From contig NZ_CP027657.1 in assembly GCF_003008615.1 (NCBI RefSeq), forward strand, positions 2,046,001 to 2,110,000: a stretch of DNA of 64,000 nt, read 5' to 3'. Under the pieces are notes generated by a model, which was given only the letters and a program-made list of their open reading frames with translations, was not told where the DNA came from and did no database searches. Source of the DNA: Pseudomonas mendocina. GTDB taxonomy: Bacteria > Pseudomonadota > Gammaproteobacteria > Pseudomonadales > Pseudomonadaceae. Shown piece after piece: positions 38,059 to 46,716 of the stretch. Each line of letters begins with the position of its first letter. Position 1 is the first letter of the stretch. A program made the translations under genes and the position numbers.

Positions 38059-39051
38059 TCAGGCGCGAAAGCGACTCGGCGGCACGCCGCTCCAGCGCTG
38101 GAAGGCATGGCGGAAGCTGGCGGTCTCGCTGAAGCCGAGCACCTCGGCGATGCGGTACACCGGCCATTGCTCGTCGCTGAGCAGCGTCTTGGCGCGCTCG
38201 AAGCGCAACTCGTCGAGCAGGCCCTGATAGCTGGTGCCTAGCTCCTGCAGATGGCGGCGCAGGGTACGCGGCGAGCAATGCATCTGCTGCGCCAGGTTCT
38301 CCAGCCCCGGCGGCTCGGCCAACTGTGCGGCGAGCAACTGGCGCACCCGTTCCAGCCAGGCCTGGCGGCTGCTGAACTCAGCGTTCAGGCGCCGGCAGCG
38401 CTCCACCATGTCACTGTGGGTGACGCTGTCGGCCAGCGGCAAGCGGCGCTCCAGCAACGCGGCGGGAAAGGCGAAGGCATTGCGCTGCGCCTCGAAGCGC
38501 AACGGGCAGGGAAAACTCTTTGCATAGCGCTTCATATAGCGCGGCTGGGCATAGGTGAACTCGGCCCCCTCCAGCGGCATCGGCTGGCGCAGCAGTTCAT
38601 CACCGATCAGCTTCAGCGAAGCCAGGCACATCTCCACGTTGAACACTTCCAGCGCCTCGGCATCGCGATAGCCGCTGGCGCAGATCCAGGCCAGCTCGCC
38701 TTCCACCTGCATATCGAGACGGAAATAGGTGCCGAGCAACGCCGGGTACTGCAACAGCAGGCGCCAGGCGTCACCAAAGGTGGCAGCCGAGAGTGCGGCG
38801 TAACCCAACAGCCCATAGGAGGAAACATGCAGGCTGCGTCCCAACTCCAGCCCCATGTCGGCACGCAGGGCCAGGGCATTGGCACAGACTTGCAGCTCCT
38901 GCACCCGGGTGATGCGCGCGTCGGCATTGTCCAGATCAGCCGCACCAATACCGCTCCCGGCCAGCAATTGCGGGCGCAGCTCGGGCTGGTCAGCGAAGCG
39001 TTGCAGGATCAGGGAAACCACGTGCAGAGTGGTCAGCGAGGCGTGCAGCAT
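38059..39051 (-). CDS. AraC family transcriptional regulator
   Basis: A 330-residue regulator with the N-terminal domain of the OruR/ArgR-like AraC subgroup (SSYGLLGYAALSAATFGDAWRLL) and a C-terminal double helix-turn-helix (LENLAQQMHCSPRTLRRHLQ ... RIAEVLGFSETASFRHAF, ending WSGVPPSRFR). Start MLHASLTTLHVVS is chosen because the 15-codon extension upstream has no similarity. Target unknown. Confidence 0.92.
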   Translation of the reverse strand: MLHASLTTLHVVSLILQRFADQPELRPQLLAGSGIGAADLDNADARITRVQELQVCANALALRADMGLELGRSLHVSSYGLLGYAALSAATFGDAWRLLLQYPALLGTYFRLDMQVEGELAWICASGYRDAEALEVFNVEMCLASLKLIGDELLRQPMPLEGAEFTYAQPRYMKRYAKSFPCPLRFEAQRNAFAFPAALLERRLPLADSVTHSDMVERCRRLNAEFSSRQAWLERVRQLLAAQLAEPPGLENLAQQMHCSPRTLRRHLQELGTSYQGLLDELRFERAKTLLSDEQWPVYRIAEVLGFSETASFRHAFQRWSGVPPSRFRA

Positions 39052-39131
39052 GATGCGTTCCGTGTGCGCAGATAGGCAAAGGAACGCAAGAAACATGCCG
39101 CGAGTGGCGGGCCGAGGCCCGCCACCGAGGG

Positions 39132-39926
39132 TCAGCGATTGCGCAGAATGGCGTTGATGAAGTCGCCCTGGTTGGCTTCATCCGGATGGGTGGTGAACAG
39201 CAACTGGCCGTCTTTCTCGTTCAGTTTCAGGCCATCGCCGAAGCGGCAGTCGACACCCTTGAGGGTCTTGGCTTCGGCCTTGTAACGATCATCCTTGCCG
39301 CACAGGTAGGCCATCTGGTTGACCACCTCGCCGCAGTAGCTCGGCACGCTGAGACCGATCAACTGTTCGTCGCTGATGGCGCTCCAGTCCACCTTGGTCG
39401 TCAGCGGGGCGCCACACGCCTTGCTGGCTTCGCCGTCCATCTCCTGCAGGCGAGCGCTGTAGTCCGCCACGCGTTGCTTGCGATCGAAGGCGGCGAGACG
39501 TGCTTGCAGGCCGTCTTTCTCCTGCTTCTGATACACCGCCAGGAGGTCGCCGGGCTTGAGTGCTGCGGTCTTCTGCTCGTTGTAGCTGAGTTCGAAGCCC
39601 TGAGTATTCGGCAAATTCAGCTGGTAGCTCTCGCCGCTCCAGGCACGGCGCTTGTTCAGCAGATTGTAGTCGCGGCCATCGAGGCGGATGCCGTAGTCGC
39701 GCTGCTCGTTGCCCAGCTCGCGGACATCGGTGAGGAACACCACTTCGTCGAGCGGGTGATTGATGCCGCGCACCTGCACCAGCGCCTGCTTACCGTCGGC
39801 AGAAGGGGCCAACGCCAGGCTGACGCCCTGACCGGCATCGAAGACCTGCGGATGCTTGGCCAGATCCAGCGCAGCGGCTTGAAGGGAGAGCAGGGAGAGG
39901 GCAACGAGCGAAACGTACTGTTTCAT
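39132..39926 (-). CDS. Secreted protein of unknown function
   Basis: A 264-residue protein with a signal peptide (MKQYVSLVALSLLSLQAAA). The mature part has a beta-rich N-terminal half (FDAGQGVSLALAPS, YGIRLDGRDYNLL) and a helical, Cys-containing C-terminal half. Four Cys residues could make two disulfides. No family is recognised. A longer frame extending toward 40.4 kb merges with shadow sequence and is not part of it. Confidence 0.85.
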   Translation of the reverse strand: MKQYVSLVALSLLSLQAAALDLAKHPQVFDAGQGVSLALAPSADGKQALVQVRGINHPLDEVVFLTDVRELGNEQRDYGIRLDGRDYNLLNKRRAWSGESYQLNLPNTQGFELSYNEQKTAALKPGDLLAVYQKQEKDGLQARLAAFDRKQRVADYSARLQEMDGEASKACGAPLTTKVDWSAISDEQLIGLSVPSYCGEVVNQMAYLCGKDDRYKAEAKTLKGVDCRFGDGLKLNEKDGQLLFTTHPDEANQGDFINAILRNR

Positions 39927-40044
39927 GACGACACGTCCTTGTATGGATGAAGGGCGCACAGTATAGCCAGCTGTCTGGCATCGATCTGTGCGCCCGTCCG
40001 CGTCCGTTCTGTAGGAAAGTTGCCCGTCCGTGGCCGTGCCCGAA

Positions 40045-41067
40045 TCAGAACTGCAGTACGACGCGTCCCTCGATCTGCCCACCGCGCATCTGGTCGAAGA
40101 TGCCATTGATGTTGTCGAGCTTGTCGCTGTGCACCGTGGCCTTGACCAAGCCCTCGCCGGCGAAGTCCAGCGCCTCCTGCAGATCGGCGCGGGTACCGAC
40201 GATGGAACCGGTGATCGTGATGGCCTTGAGCACCACGTCGAAGATCGGCGTGGGGAAATCGCCCGGCGGCAACCCGACCAGCGCCACCGTGCCATGCCGG
40301 CGCGCCATGCCGATGGCCTGACCGAAGGCGGCGTTGGACACGGCAGTAACCAGTACGCCGTGAGCACCGCCGATATCGCGTTGCACCACCTCAGCCGGGT
40401 TCTCCTTGCGGGCGTTGATGGTCAGGCTTGCGCCGAGCTTGCGCGCCAGCTCCAGCTTGGCGTCGTCGACATCCACCGCGATCACGTGCAGGCCCATGGC
40501 ACGGGCGTATTGCACGGCCACGTGACCGAGGCCACCGATGCCGGAGATCGCCACCCACTGGCCAGGGCGTGCCTTGGTTTCCTTGAGGCCCTTGTACACC
40601 GTCACGCCGGCGCAAAGGATCGGTGCGATCTCGAGGAAGTCGACATTTTTCGGCAGGATGCCGACATAGTTCGGGTCAGCCAGCACGTATTCGGCGTAGC
40701 CGCCATTGATCGAATAACCGGTGTTCTGCTGGCTTTCGCAGAGGGTTTCCCAGCCGGTCAGGCAGTGTTCGCAGCAGCCGCAGGCGGTGTACAGCCAGGG
40801 CACGCCGACGCGGTCGCCTTCCTTGACCCGGGTGACGCCGCTGCCGACCGCCGCCACGTAACCCACGCCTTCGTGGCCCGGAATGAACGGCAGGCTCGGT
40901 TTCACCGGCCAGTCGCCCTCGGCGGCGTGCAAGTCGGTGTGGCAGACGCCCGAGGCTTCGATTTTCACCAGGATCTGCCCGGGGCCAGGTAGCGGGGTTC
41001 TCACCTCCTCGATACGCAGGGGTTCGCCAAAGGCGTGGACAACTGCGGCTTTCATGGTCTGGTTCAT
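40045..41067 (-). CDS. adhP: Zinc-dependent alcohol dehydrogenase
   Basis: A 340-residue medium-chain alcohol dehydrogenase. The catalytic zinc site is Cys in [10 protein letters not shown] and GHEGVG, with the second (structural) zinc Cys cluster [17 protein letters not shown]. The NAD-binding GxGxxG appears as GIGGLGHVA. The start [10 protein letters not shown] has a gaggaac Shine-Dalgarno. It is a cytoplasmic NAD-linked enzyme for ethanol and similar short alcohols. Gene symbol reflects similarity to AdhP/AdhA. Confidence 0.94.
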   Translation of the reverse strand: MNQTMKAAVVHAFGEPLRIEEVRTPLPGPGQILVKIEASGVCHTDLHAAEGDWPVKPSLPFIPGHEGVGYVAAVGSGVTRVKEGDRVGVPWLYTACGCCEHCLTGWETLCESQQNTGYSINGGYAEYVLADPNYVGILPKNVDFLEIAPILCAGVTVYKGLKETKARPGQWVAISGIGGLGHVAVQYARAMGLHVIAVDVDDAKLELARKLGASLTINARKENPAEVVQRDIGGAHGVLVTAVSNAAFGQAIGMARRHGTVALVGLPPGDFPTPIFDVVLKAITITGSIVGTRADLQEALDFAGEGLVKATVHSDKLDNINGIFDQMRGGQIEGRVVLQF

Positions 41068-41220
41068 GCGCTGTTCCTCTTCCATGCGAGTGTTTGACCA
41101 GTGTGCGCGCGTAGCCCACACCGGCATTGCTCCAGAGCAAGGTTTAGGCGGTTTTACCCGGCTGCCACACCTTGTATGACAAACGGTCGTCGCCACTGCC
41201 CGCCAGCAGTGGCTTTGCGT

Positions 41221-41306
41221 TATACTCCGCGGCCTTCGGCCGGCAGCACCCGGCCAACGAATCATGACAAGCCACGCTGGCCCGCCCGCGTGGCTTGTTG
41301 GTTTTT
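41221..41306 (+). promoter_or_regulatory. purE leader with promoter and intrinsic terminator (candidate attenuator)
   Basis: A TATACT -10 box lies at 41221-41226. Downstream, CAAGCCACGC (41268-41277) pairs with GCGTGGCTTG (41288-41297), a perfect ten-pair stem, followed by TTGGTTTTT to 41306. This terminator-like structure sits 38 bases before the purE ATG, with no gene before it on this strand that it could serve. Other stems upstream (41238-41255) could compete with it. The matching -35 is poor. Confidence 0.6.
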
Positions 41307-41343
41307 GACGCGCCGCGAGGCGCCCGAGAGAAGAGGCACGACG

Positions 41344-41835
41344 ATGAGCGCACTGGTTGGCGTGATCATGGGCTCCAAGTCCGATTGGTCCACCCTTAGC
41401 CACACCGCCGAGATGCTGGACAAGCTGGGCATCCCCCACGAGGTCAAGGTGGTTTCTGCCCACCGCACCCCGGACCTGCTGTTCCAGTACGCCGAAGAGG
41501 CAGAAGCACGCGGCATTCAGGTGATCATCGCTGGTGCCGGCGGCGCCGCCCACCTGCCGGGCATGTGCGCCGCCAAGACCCACCTGCCGGTGCTCGGCGT
41601 ACCGGTGCAGTCGTCCATGCTCTCGGGCGTCGACTCGCTGCTGTCGATCGTGCAGATGCCGGCCGGTATCCCGGTCGCCACCCTGGCCATCGGCAAGGCC
41701 GGCGCAGTCAACGCCGCCCTGCTGGCCGCCAGCATCCTCGGTCACCAGCACCCGCAATTCCACGCGGCGCTGAAACAGTTCCGCCAGGAACAGACCGATA
41801 CCGTGCTGAGCAACCCGGATCCGCGCGAGGCCTGA
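41344..41835 (+). CDS. purE: N5-carboxyaminoimidazole ribonucleotide mutase
   Basis: A 163-residue PurE, which converts N5-CAIR to CAIR in purine synthesis. The active-site segments GSKSDW, SAHRTP and [16 protein letters not shown] are complete. It is followed by purK after 147 bases. Its leader contains a candidate attenuator. Confidence 0.97.
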   Translation: MSALVGVIMGSKSDWSTLSHTAEMLDKLGIPHEVKVVSAHRTPDLLFQYAEEAEARGIQVIIAGAGGAAHLPGMCAAKTHLPVLGVPVQSSMLSGVDSLLSIVQMPAGIPVATLAIGKAGAVNAALLAASILGHQHPQFHAALKQFRQEQTDTVLSNPDPREA

Positions 41836-41890
41836 AGCCTATTCCATCAGGGGCTGCGACACGGCGCACTTGAACGCTGTGCGCTGCTCG

Positions 41891-41916
41891 GAATGCTCAT
41901 TTACCGGCGTAAACTC
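41891..41916. repeat. Short motif shared with the MITE-like element at 27.8 kb
   Basis: GAATGCTCATTTAC (41891-41904) followed by CGGCGTAAACTCC in the purE-purK gap forms the small dyad TTTAC-cggc-GTAAA. The reverse complement of MITE positions 27882-27895 reads GAATGCTCATTTAC too, with its own TTTAC-GTAAA dyad. It may be a decayed element or a shared folded RNA motif in front of purK. Confidence 0.45.
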
Positions 41917-41982
41917 CGCTTCCTGCGCTGCGGGCAACGTTCAACTGCTTGGTCTCGCCACCTGCTGAAAAGGGGCTTTGTT

Positions 41983-43068
41983 ATGAAAATCGGTGTAATC
42001 GGTGGCGGCCAGCTGGGCCGCATGATGGCGCTGGCGGGCACCCCGCTGGGCATGAACTTCGCTTTCCTCGATCCGGCGCCAGATGCCTGCGCCCAGGCCC
42101 TCGGCGAGCACATCCGCGCCGACTACGGCGATCAGGATCACCTGCGCCAGCTGGCCGACGAAGTCGACCTGGTGACCTTCGAGTTCGAGAGCGTGCCGGC
42201 GGAAACCGTGGCCTTCCTCTCGCAGTTCGTGCCGGTCTACCCGAGCGCGGAAGCACTGCGTATCGCCCGTGACCGCTGGTTCGAGAAATCCATGTTCCGC
42301 GAGCTGGGTATTCCTACTCCCGAGTTCGCCGACATCCAGTCGCAGGCAGACCTGGACGCCGCGGTGGCCAGCATCGGCCTGCCGGCGGTGATGAAGACCC
42401 GTACCCTGGGCTATGACGGCAAGGGCCAGAAGGTGCTGCGCAAGCCGGAAGACGTCACCGGCGCCTTCGCCGAGCTGGGCAGCGTGCCGTGCATCCTCGA
42501 AGGCTTCGTGCCCTTCACCGGCGAGGTGTCGCTGATCGCCGTGCGTGCACGCGATGGCGAAACCCGCTTCTATCCGCTGGTGCACAACACCCATGACAGC
42601 GGCATCCTCGCCCTGTCCATCGCCAGCACTGAGCACCCACTGCAAGCGCTGGCCGAAGACTACGTCGGCCGCGTGCTGGACAAGCTCGATTACGTCGGCG
42701 TGCTGGCCTTCGAGTTCTTCGAAGTCGATGGCGGCCTCAAGGCCAACGAGATCGCCCCACGTGTGCACAACTCCGGGCACTGGACCATCGAAGGCGCCGA
42801 GTGCAGCCAGTTCGAGAACCACCTGCGCGCCGTTGCCGGCCTGCCGCTGGGCTCCACCGCCAAGCTGGGCGAAAGCGCCATGCTCAACTTCATCGGTGAA
42901 GTACCGCCGGTGGCTGCGGTGATCAGCATCGCCGATTGCCATCTGCACCACTACGGCAAGGCCTTCAAGGCCGGGCGCAAGGTGGGTCACGCCACCGTAC
43001 GCAGTGCCGACCGGGCTGGCCTCGACACAGCCATCGCAGCAGTCCAGGCGCTGATCGCCAAGGGCTGA
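41983..43068 (+). CDS. purK: 5-(carboxyamino)imidazole ribonucleotide synthase
   Basis: A 361-residue ATP-grasp enzyme that makes N5-CAIR from AIR, bicarbonate and ATP. It begins MKIGVIGGGQLGRMMALAG, with the ATP-grasp lid LPAVMKTRTLGYDGKGQ and the metal site in FFEVDGGLKANEIAPRVHNSGHW. The start follows aaaggggc. Pairs with purE upstream. Confidence 0.97.
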   Translation: MKIGVIGGGQLGRMMALAGTPLGMNFAFLDPAPDACAQALGEHIRADYGDQDHLRQLADEVDLVTFEFESVPAETVAFLSQFVPVYPSAEALRIARDRWFEKSMFRELGIPTPEFADIQSQADLDAAVASIGLPAVMKTRTLGYDGKGQKVLRKPEDVTGAFAELGSVPCILEGFVPFTGEVSLIAVRARDGETRFYPLVHNTHDSGILALSIASTEHPLQALAEDYVGRVLDKLDYVGVLAFEFFEVDGGLKANEIAPRVHNSGHWTIEGAECSQFENHLRAVAGLPLGSTAKLGESAMLNFIGEVPPVAAVISIADCHLHHYGKAFKAGRKVGHATVRSADRAGLDTAIAAVQALIAKG

Positions 43069-43088
43069 TACAGCGATTTGCAGCTAAG

Positions 43089-43116
43089 CTCTTGGACGAC
43101 GGTGGTCGTCCAAGAG
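43089..43116. terminator. Perfect hairpin after purK
   Basis: CTCTTGGACGAC (43089-43100) pairs fully with GTCGTCCAAGAG (43105-43116) around a four-base loop. It lies between the purK stop and the next ATG (43123). There is no T run, so it is either a factor-dependent stop, an mRNA-stabilising structure or a site that hides the Shine-Dalgarno of the next gene. Confidence 0.6.
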
Positions 43117-43122
43117 CCCCTC

Positions 43123-43890
43123 ATGAAACGCCTGCTTGCGTTACTGCCCCTGCTCTTCAGCCTGACCTGCGCCAGCGCCGAAGACGTGCTGCGGGTGGAC
43201 TTTCGCGAGCGCCCTCCCGAGATGCGCGCCGTCGATGGCATCCCCAGCGGCCCACTGATCAGCGTGCTGGAAACCGCCGCACAGCGCCTTGGCGTACGCC
43301 TGCATTGGCGCCTGACGCCCTTCCTGCGCAGCCTCGACGACCTGCGCTCCGGGCGAGTCGACCTGGTGCCACGGGTACTGCTCACCGAACAGCGCCGCGA
43401 GTACATCCACTTCCTGCCCAGCATCGGCAACCAGCAGTTGAACGTGCGCTTCATCGTCCGCCCAGGGCATGAAGCCGAACTGCGTCGCTACGACGATCTC
43501 TATACGCTGGCCGTAGGCGTCAAACGCGGCACCGCCTATTTCGAACCCTTCGACAGCGATGTCCTGCTGCAACGGGCCTACGCCAGCGACGATGCACAGC
43601 TGGCGGCGATGTTTCGCGCAGGCCGCCTGGACGCCATCGCCGTGCTCGACGTCATGCCGATGGAAGCGCAATTCGCCGCACTGGGTTTCACGGGATTCAG
43701 CTATGCCCACTACGTGCATCGCCAGGTGCTGGGCAATCACTTTGGCGCATCGCTCAAGCGCTACCGAAGTGATCGTCGTGCGCTCTACGACAGCCTGGCC
43801 GCGGAGCTCGAGCGCATGCGCGCGCAAGGAGAAATCGCGCTGATCTACCATCGCTATGGCGTTCCGCCACCGGATGAAGCGAACCGATAG
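43123..43890 (+). CDS. Periplasmic solute-binding-like protein (family 3 type)
   Basis: A 255-residue secreted protein with a signal peptide (MKRLLALLPLLFSLTCASA) and a family 3 solute-binding fold (VDFRERPPEMRAVDG, LDDLRSGRVDLVPRVLLTEQR, AVGVKRGTAYFEPF). It has no transporter genes beside it and may be a sensor or orphan binding protein. A hairpin (43089-43116) lies just before its start. Confidence 0.85.
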   Translation: MKRLLALLPLLFSLTCASAEDVLRVDFRERPPEMRAVDGIPSGPLISVLETAAQRLGVRLHWRLTPFLRSLDDLRSGRVDLVPRVLLTEQRREYIHFLPSIGNQQLNVRFIVRPGHEAELRRYDDLYTLAVGVKRGTAYFEPFDSDVLLQRAYASDDAQLAAMFRAGRLDAIAVLDVMPMEAQFAALGFTGFSYAHYVHRQVLGNHFGASLKRYRSDRRALYDSLAAELERMRAQGEIALIYHRYGVPPPDEANR

Positions 43891-43953
43891 CCATCACAAC
43901 CTGTCTCAAGCAGAGCCTGCCGCATACGCGGCACTCATCAAGGAGACACGCCT

Positions 43954-44199
43954 ATGGGTATTATTGGCACCATCTTCATCGGTCTGATCGTTGGCCTCAT
44001 CGCACGCTTCCTCAAACCGGGTGATGACAGCATGGGCTGGATCATGACCATCCTGCTCGGCATCGGTGGCTCCATCGCGGCCACTTACGGTGGCCAGGCC
44101 CTGGGCATCTACGAAGCCGGACAAGCTGCCGGCTTCATCGGCGCAGTGATCGGCGCCATCGTTCTGCTGGTAATCTACGGCGCAATAAAGAAGGACTAG
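43954..44199 (+). CDS. GlsB/YeaQ/YmgE family small membrane protein
   Basis: An 81-residue three-helix membrane protein of the transglycosylase-associated (GlsB/YeaQ/YmgE) stress family: GIIGTIFIGLIVGLIARFLKPG, then two more Gly-rich helices. Good Shine-Dalgarno (aaggag). Exact role unknown. Followed by a 15-base-pair perfect hairpin. Confidence 0.92.
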   Translation: MGIIGTIFIGLIVGLIARFLKPGDDSMGWIMTILLGIGGSIAATYGGQALGIYEAGQAAGFIGAVIGAIVLLVIYGAIKKD

Positions 44200-44209
44200 A
44201 TATCCTTCG

Positions 44210-44244
44210 TCGGGAGCCGGCATGCCAACCATGCCGGCTCCCGA
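44210..44244. terminator. Long perfect hairpin after the GlsB/YeaQ gene
   Basis: TCGGGAGCCGGCATG (44210-44224) pairs fully with CATGCCGGCTCCCGA (44230-44244) around a five-base loop. It follows the small membrane-protein gene. There is no T run. The next gene therefore starts at the downstream ATG (44273), not at the one inside this stem. Confidence 0.7.
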
Positions 44245-44272
44245 TTCCCGCTGCCACGAGACGTCCTACACC

Positions 44273-44806
44273 ATGCGCCACCTGCTGCTCGCCTTGCTGC
44301 TGCTCTCCGGTCTGGCTCACGCCGAACTGCCGGAAACCGACTGGCTCGACCTGATGCCCCCCGAAGACCGCAAGGCCCTCGAGGAAATGCCCGACATCAG
44401 CCACGACACCCCCGAAGGCGACAGCACCTTCTACAGCGAAGGCGGTCTGCGCCAACAGGACAAGGATCTGCCTGCGGTGATGTACTCCGCCAAGACCGTC
44501 GCCGCACTCGACGGCAAGGCCATCCGCCTGGGTGGCTACCCGGTACCGCTGGAAAGCGACGAGAAAGGCAACAGCACCCTGTTCTTCCTGGTGCCCTATC
44601 CGGGCGCCTGCATCCACGTACCGCCACCGCCGCCCAACCAACTGGTACTGGTGCGCTACCCGAAAGGCATCCCGCTCGACGACATCTACGCCCCACTGTG
44701 GGTCAGCGGCGAGCTAAAGGTGGAGCAGGTCAGCAACGACCTGGCCGACGCCGCCTACGCCATGGATGCCGGCGAAGTGCGTCTGGTGACCGATGAAGAC
44801 CTCTAA
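44273..44806 (+). CDS. DUF3299 domain secreted protein
   Basis: A 177-residue protein with a signal peptide (MRHLLLALLLLSGLAHA). The domain VRLGGYPVPLE-like AIRLGGYPVPLESDEKGN, then LFFLVPYPGACIHVPPPPPN, is the DUF3299 pattern. A role in the envelope is likely but unproven. It lies 30 bases before the 155-residue gene. Confidence 0.88.
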   Translation: MRHLLLALLLLSGLAHAELPETDWLDLMPPEDRKALEEMPDISHDTPEGDSTFYSEGGLRQQDKDLPAVMYSAKTVAALDGKAIRLGGYPVPLESDEKGNSTLFFLVPYPGACIHVPPPPPNQLVLVRYPKGIPLDDIYAPLWVSGELKVEQVSNDLADAAYAMDAGEVRLVTDEDL

Positions 44807-44836
44807 TCCCCTGCTATCCCTGCTAGGAGTTCCAGC

Positions 44837-45304
44837 ATGAAAGCTGCTGCCCTGCTGTTGCTGTGCCTGCTGTCCACCACTGCACTGGCCGTGGAGCCCG
44901 GCGAACGCCTGGCGCCCTGGACACTGCTGGATCAGTTCGACGCGCCTTATACCCTGAACGATCAGACCCGCATCCTCCTGGTCGCCCGTGACATGGACGG
45001 CGCCAAACTGGTCAACGCCGCCCTGGAAGGCAAGCCCAAGGGCTACCTGGACGAACGCCAGGCCGTGTTCCTCGCCGACATAAGCCGCATGCCCAGCGTC
45101 ATCGCCACCCTCTTCGCTCTGCCGAAGATGCGCGACTACAACTACCGCATCCTCCTCGACCGCGACGCCCGCATCGCCCCGCGTTATCCGGCTGGCGAGG
45201 GTGAAGTGCTGTGGTTGCAGTTGGAGAACGGGAAGTTGGTGGAGCAGAAGGTGTTCAGGGAGGCGGAGGCTTTGGGTCAAGCACTGGAGTCGGTACAGCA
45301 CTGA
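44837..45304 (+). CDS. Secreted protein of unknown function; 3' part duplicated at 46.7 kb
   Basis: A 155-residue protein with a signal peptide (MKAAALLLLCLLSTTALA). The mature domain looks thioredoxin-like (GERLAPWTLLDQFDAPYTLN, ILLDRDARIAPRYP) but lacks a CxxC. Good Shine-Dalgarno (taggag). Residues 56-155 recur, with changes, in a truncated copy at 46717-47019. Confidence 0.88.
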   Translation: MKAAALLLLCLLSTTALAVEPGERLAPWTLLDQFDAPYTLNDQTRILLVARDMDGAKLVNAALEGKPKGYLDERQAVFLADISRMPSVIATLFALPKMRDYNYRILLDRDARIAPRYPAGEGEVLWLQLENGKLVEQKVFREAEALGQALESVQH

Positions 45305-45358
45305 TAGGGGTAAGCACCTCGCGCACGAAATGGCGCAAGGCACACAGCCCATCATCGT

Positions 45359-45772
45359 TTAGCGTGAAGCCTGCATAAGAATCCATCGCGCCAACATCCG
45401 ATCATCTCCCGCTGCGCCTTGCTCACGAAGCAGAAAGAGCGCGGCGGTCAGATAGATTCCCAATTCACGGCCGTCGCTGGCAACGTACAAGGCTGCATCA
45501 TCCCGCGCCTGCATGATTACCTTTTCGTTACGCCCCTCTATTGCCGCAGTCGTCCAGATGAATGGTGCGGTAGTTGCCATGCTGGTCAGAATAGGGGAGT
45601 AAAGCAGCAAACCTGACGATATCAGAGGATCGTTGAACTCAACGTCGCCGACGGCCTTTGCGGCTGAGAGCCAGCACAAGCCGAGCAATGCCACCGTCAA
45701 CCGGGGAGCGACCATACTCTGGCGACGCTCGGATAACGATGATACTTTCGGCAAGAGGTGCGAGGTTGTCAC
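45359..45772 (-). CDS. DUF2388-like secreted protein
   Basis: A 137-residue protein. The C-terminal block (QARDDAALYVASDGRELGIYLTAAL) resembles the DUF2388 pattern of small Pseudomonas periplasmic proteins. A GTG start at 45772 has a good Shine-Dalgarno (aagga); an inner ATG (MVAPRLTVALLGL, 45715) begins a more typical signal peptide and is the alternative start (118 residues). It reads opposite to its neighbours, inside the rearranged segment. Confidence 0.7.
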   Translation of the reverse strand: MTTSHLLPKVSSLSERRQSMVAPRLTVALLGLCWLSAAKAVGDVEFNDPLISSGLLLYSPILTSMATTAPFIWTTAAIEGRNEKVIMQARDDAALYVASDGRELGIYLTAALFLLREQGAAGDDRMLARWILMQASR

Positions 45773-45949
45773 AGTTTTTTCCTTCTGATTTTCCTAATGA
45801 GGAAACTGGTATCTAAGTCGGTTTATCTAATTTCCAGGCGCGCACCGCACGCAGAGGAAAAGCTGCACTAAGTTTTGCAAAGCCACACCGCTCAAGCTAT
45901 TGTTTTTGGAACCCAGAAACCAAACGGATCTTTTTAAGGGAATTAAGAG

Positions 45950-46627
45950 ATGCGGCAGTTACTCGGTAAAATACCTTTAATCCAGAACACACGTAGTGAA
46001 ATTGCAAAGTCAGTTGCGAAAAGATCCGCTTACTTACTGAGCGCGGTAGCTCAACCTCAAGGAGACATGGCACAAGGCGTCATCAGTGTCGCTCTTGGAC
46101 TTTCGAAGAAAGGGCCGATACGCCCCAAAGACCTAGTGGAGCCGTTGACACTTACTCAGTACCTTGATGCAGAAGGGCTTGTTCTGTATTTGGGAATGTC
46201 ACCAGGAATGACTCAAAATTTTACATATAGCAATGGACGAGGGAAGAGATTTAAATATAAAGCTGGCTCACAGGAGTTTAAAAACTTTATAGAGAGCAAC
46301 TTGAGCCCTATCGCACCAGTCACATATTGCCCTCCCCAACAAAGGCCCGCCGGCCCACGTGAGAAAGATGATGAGATTTCATTTATAGGCGGGAGCCATG
46401 TTAGAAACGCGGGCTGCGCAGAAAAGCAAATCATGTATGCGGTTATGGAAACGGGCGAAGGTGGTTTATTAGGTATCAGCAATACGGCGTTCCCCTACCC
46501 TGATTCACCAGACAAGAGCTTGCATAGCTATATTCGTAGAAAGCCAGACGGCACTTTCTATATTTGTCCGTGCAAGACATGCCAGGTGAGGCTAGACCAC
46601 TACGGCATCAAAAATTTTGACCTTTAA
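45950..46627 (+). CDS. Orphan protein with a deaminase-type zinc signature (A+T-rich)
   Basis: A 225-residue protein of unknown family, clearly A+T-richer than its neighbours. The C-terminal half has CAE at 156-158 (NAGCAEKQIMYAV) and CPCKTC at 206-211, i.e. the C-A-E and P-C-x-x-C motifs of the cytidine-deaminase fold: three Cys ligands and the catalytic Glu158. The N-terminal about 140 residues have no clear match. No signal peptide. A good Shine-Dalgarno (aaggga) precedes the ATG. It might be a nucleotide deaminase, a nucleic-acid-modifying toxin or a defence protein. The deaminase call is my own pattern reading. Confidence 0.75.
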   Translation: MRQLLGKIPLIQNTRSEIAKSVAKRSAYLLSAVAQPQGDMAQGVISVALGLSKKGPIRPKDLVEPLTLTQYLDAEGLVLYLGMSPGMTQNFTYSNGRGKRFKYKAGSQEFKNFIESNLSPIAPVTYCPPQQRPAGPREKDDEISFIGGSHVRNAGCAEKQIMYAVMETGEGGLLGISNTAFPYPDSPDKSLHSYIRRKPDGTFYICPCKTCQVRLDHYGIKNFDL

Positions 46628-46653
46628 ATAAAGCACTTTATCCGCACACTAGT

Positions 46654-46715
46654 AAAAAGGGACAGATTTATTTATCTGGCAACCTCACCACCGAAAAATA
46701 AATCTATCCCCTTTT
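46654..46715. repeat. REP-like inverted repeat (GGGACAGATTTATTT type)
   Basis: AAAAAGGGACAGATTTATTT (46654-46673) and the inverted AAATAAATCTATCCCCTTTT (46696-46715) form a hairpin of about 20 pairs with two mismatches. This core is of a kind I recall from intergenic palindromes associated with Y1 (RAYT-type) transposases in gammaproteobacteria. It ends one base before the break of the truncated gene copy at 46717. Confidence 0.7.
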
Positions 46716-46716
46716 C

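Noticed and set aside
41233..41306. purE leader as a member of a known riboswitch class (for example ZTP/pfl)
   Set aside because: I could not find a convincing conserved core by eye; only the terminator-like stem is clear, so it is listed as a candidate attenuator instead.
40045..41763. Alcohol dehydrogenase with a 230-residue N-terminal extension
   Set aside because: The extension is antisense to purE and its leader; a proper start with Shine-Dalgarno is at 41067.
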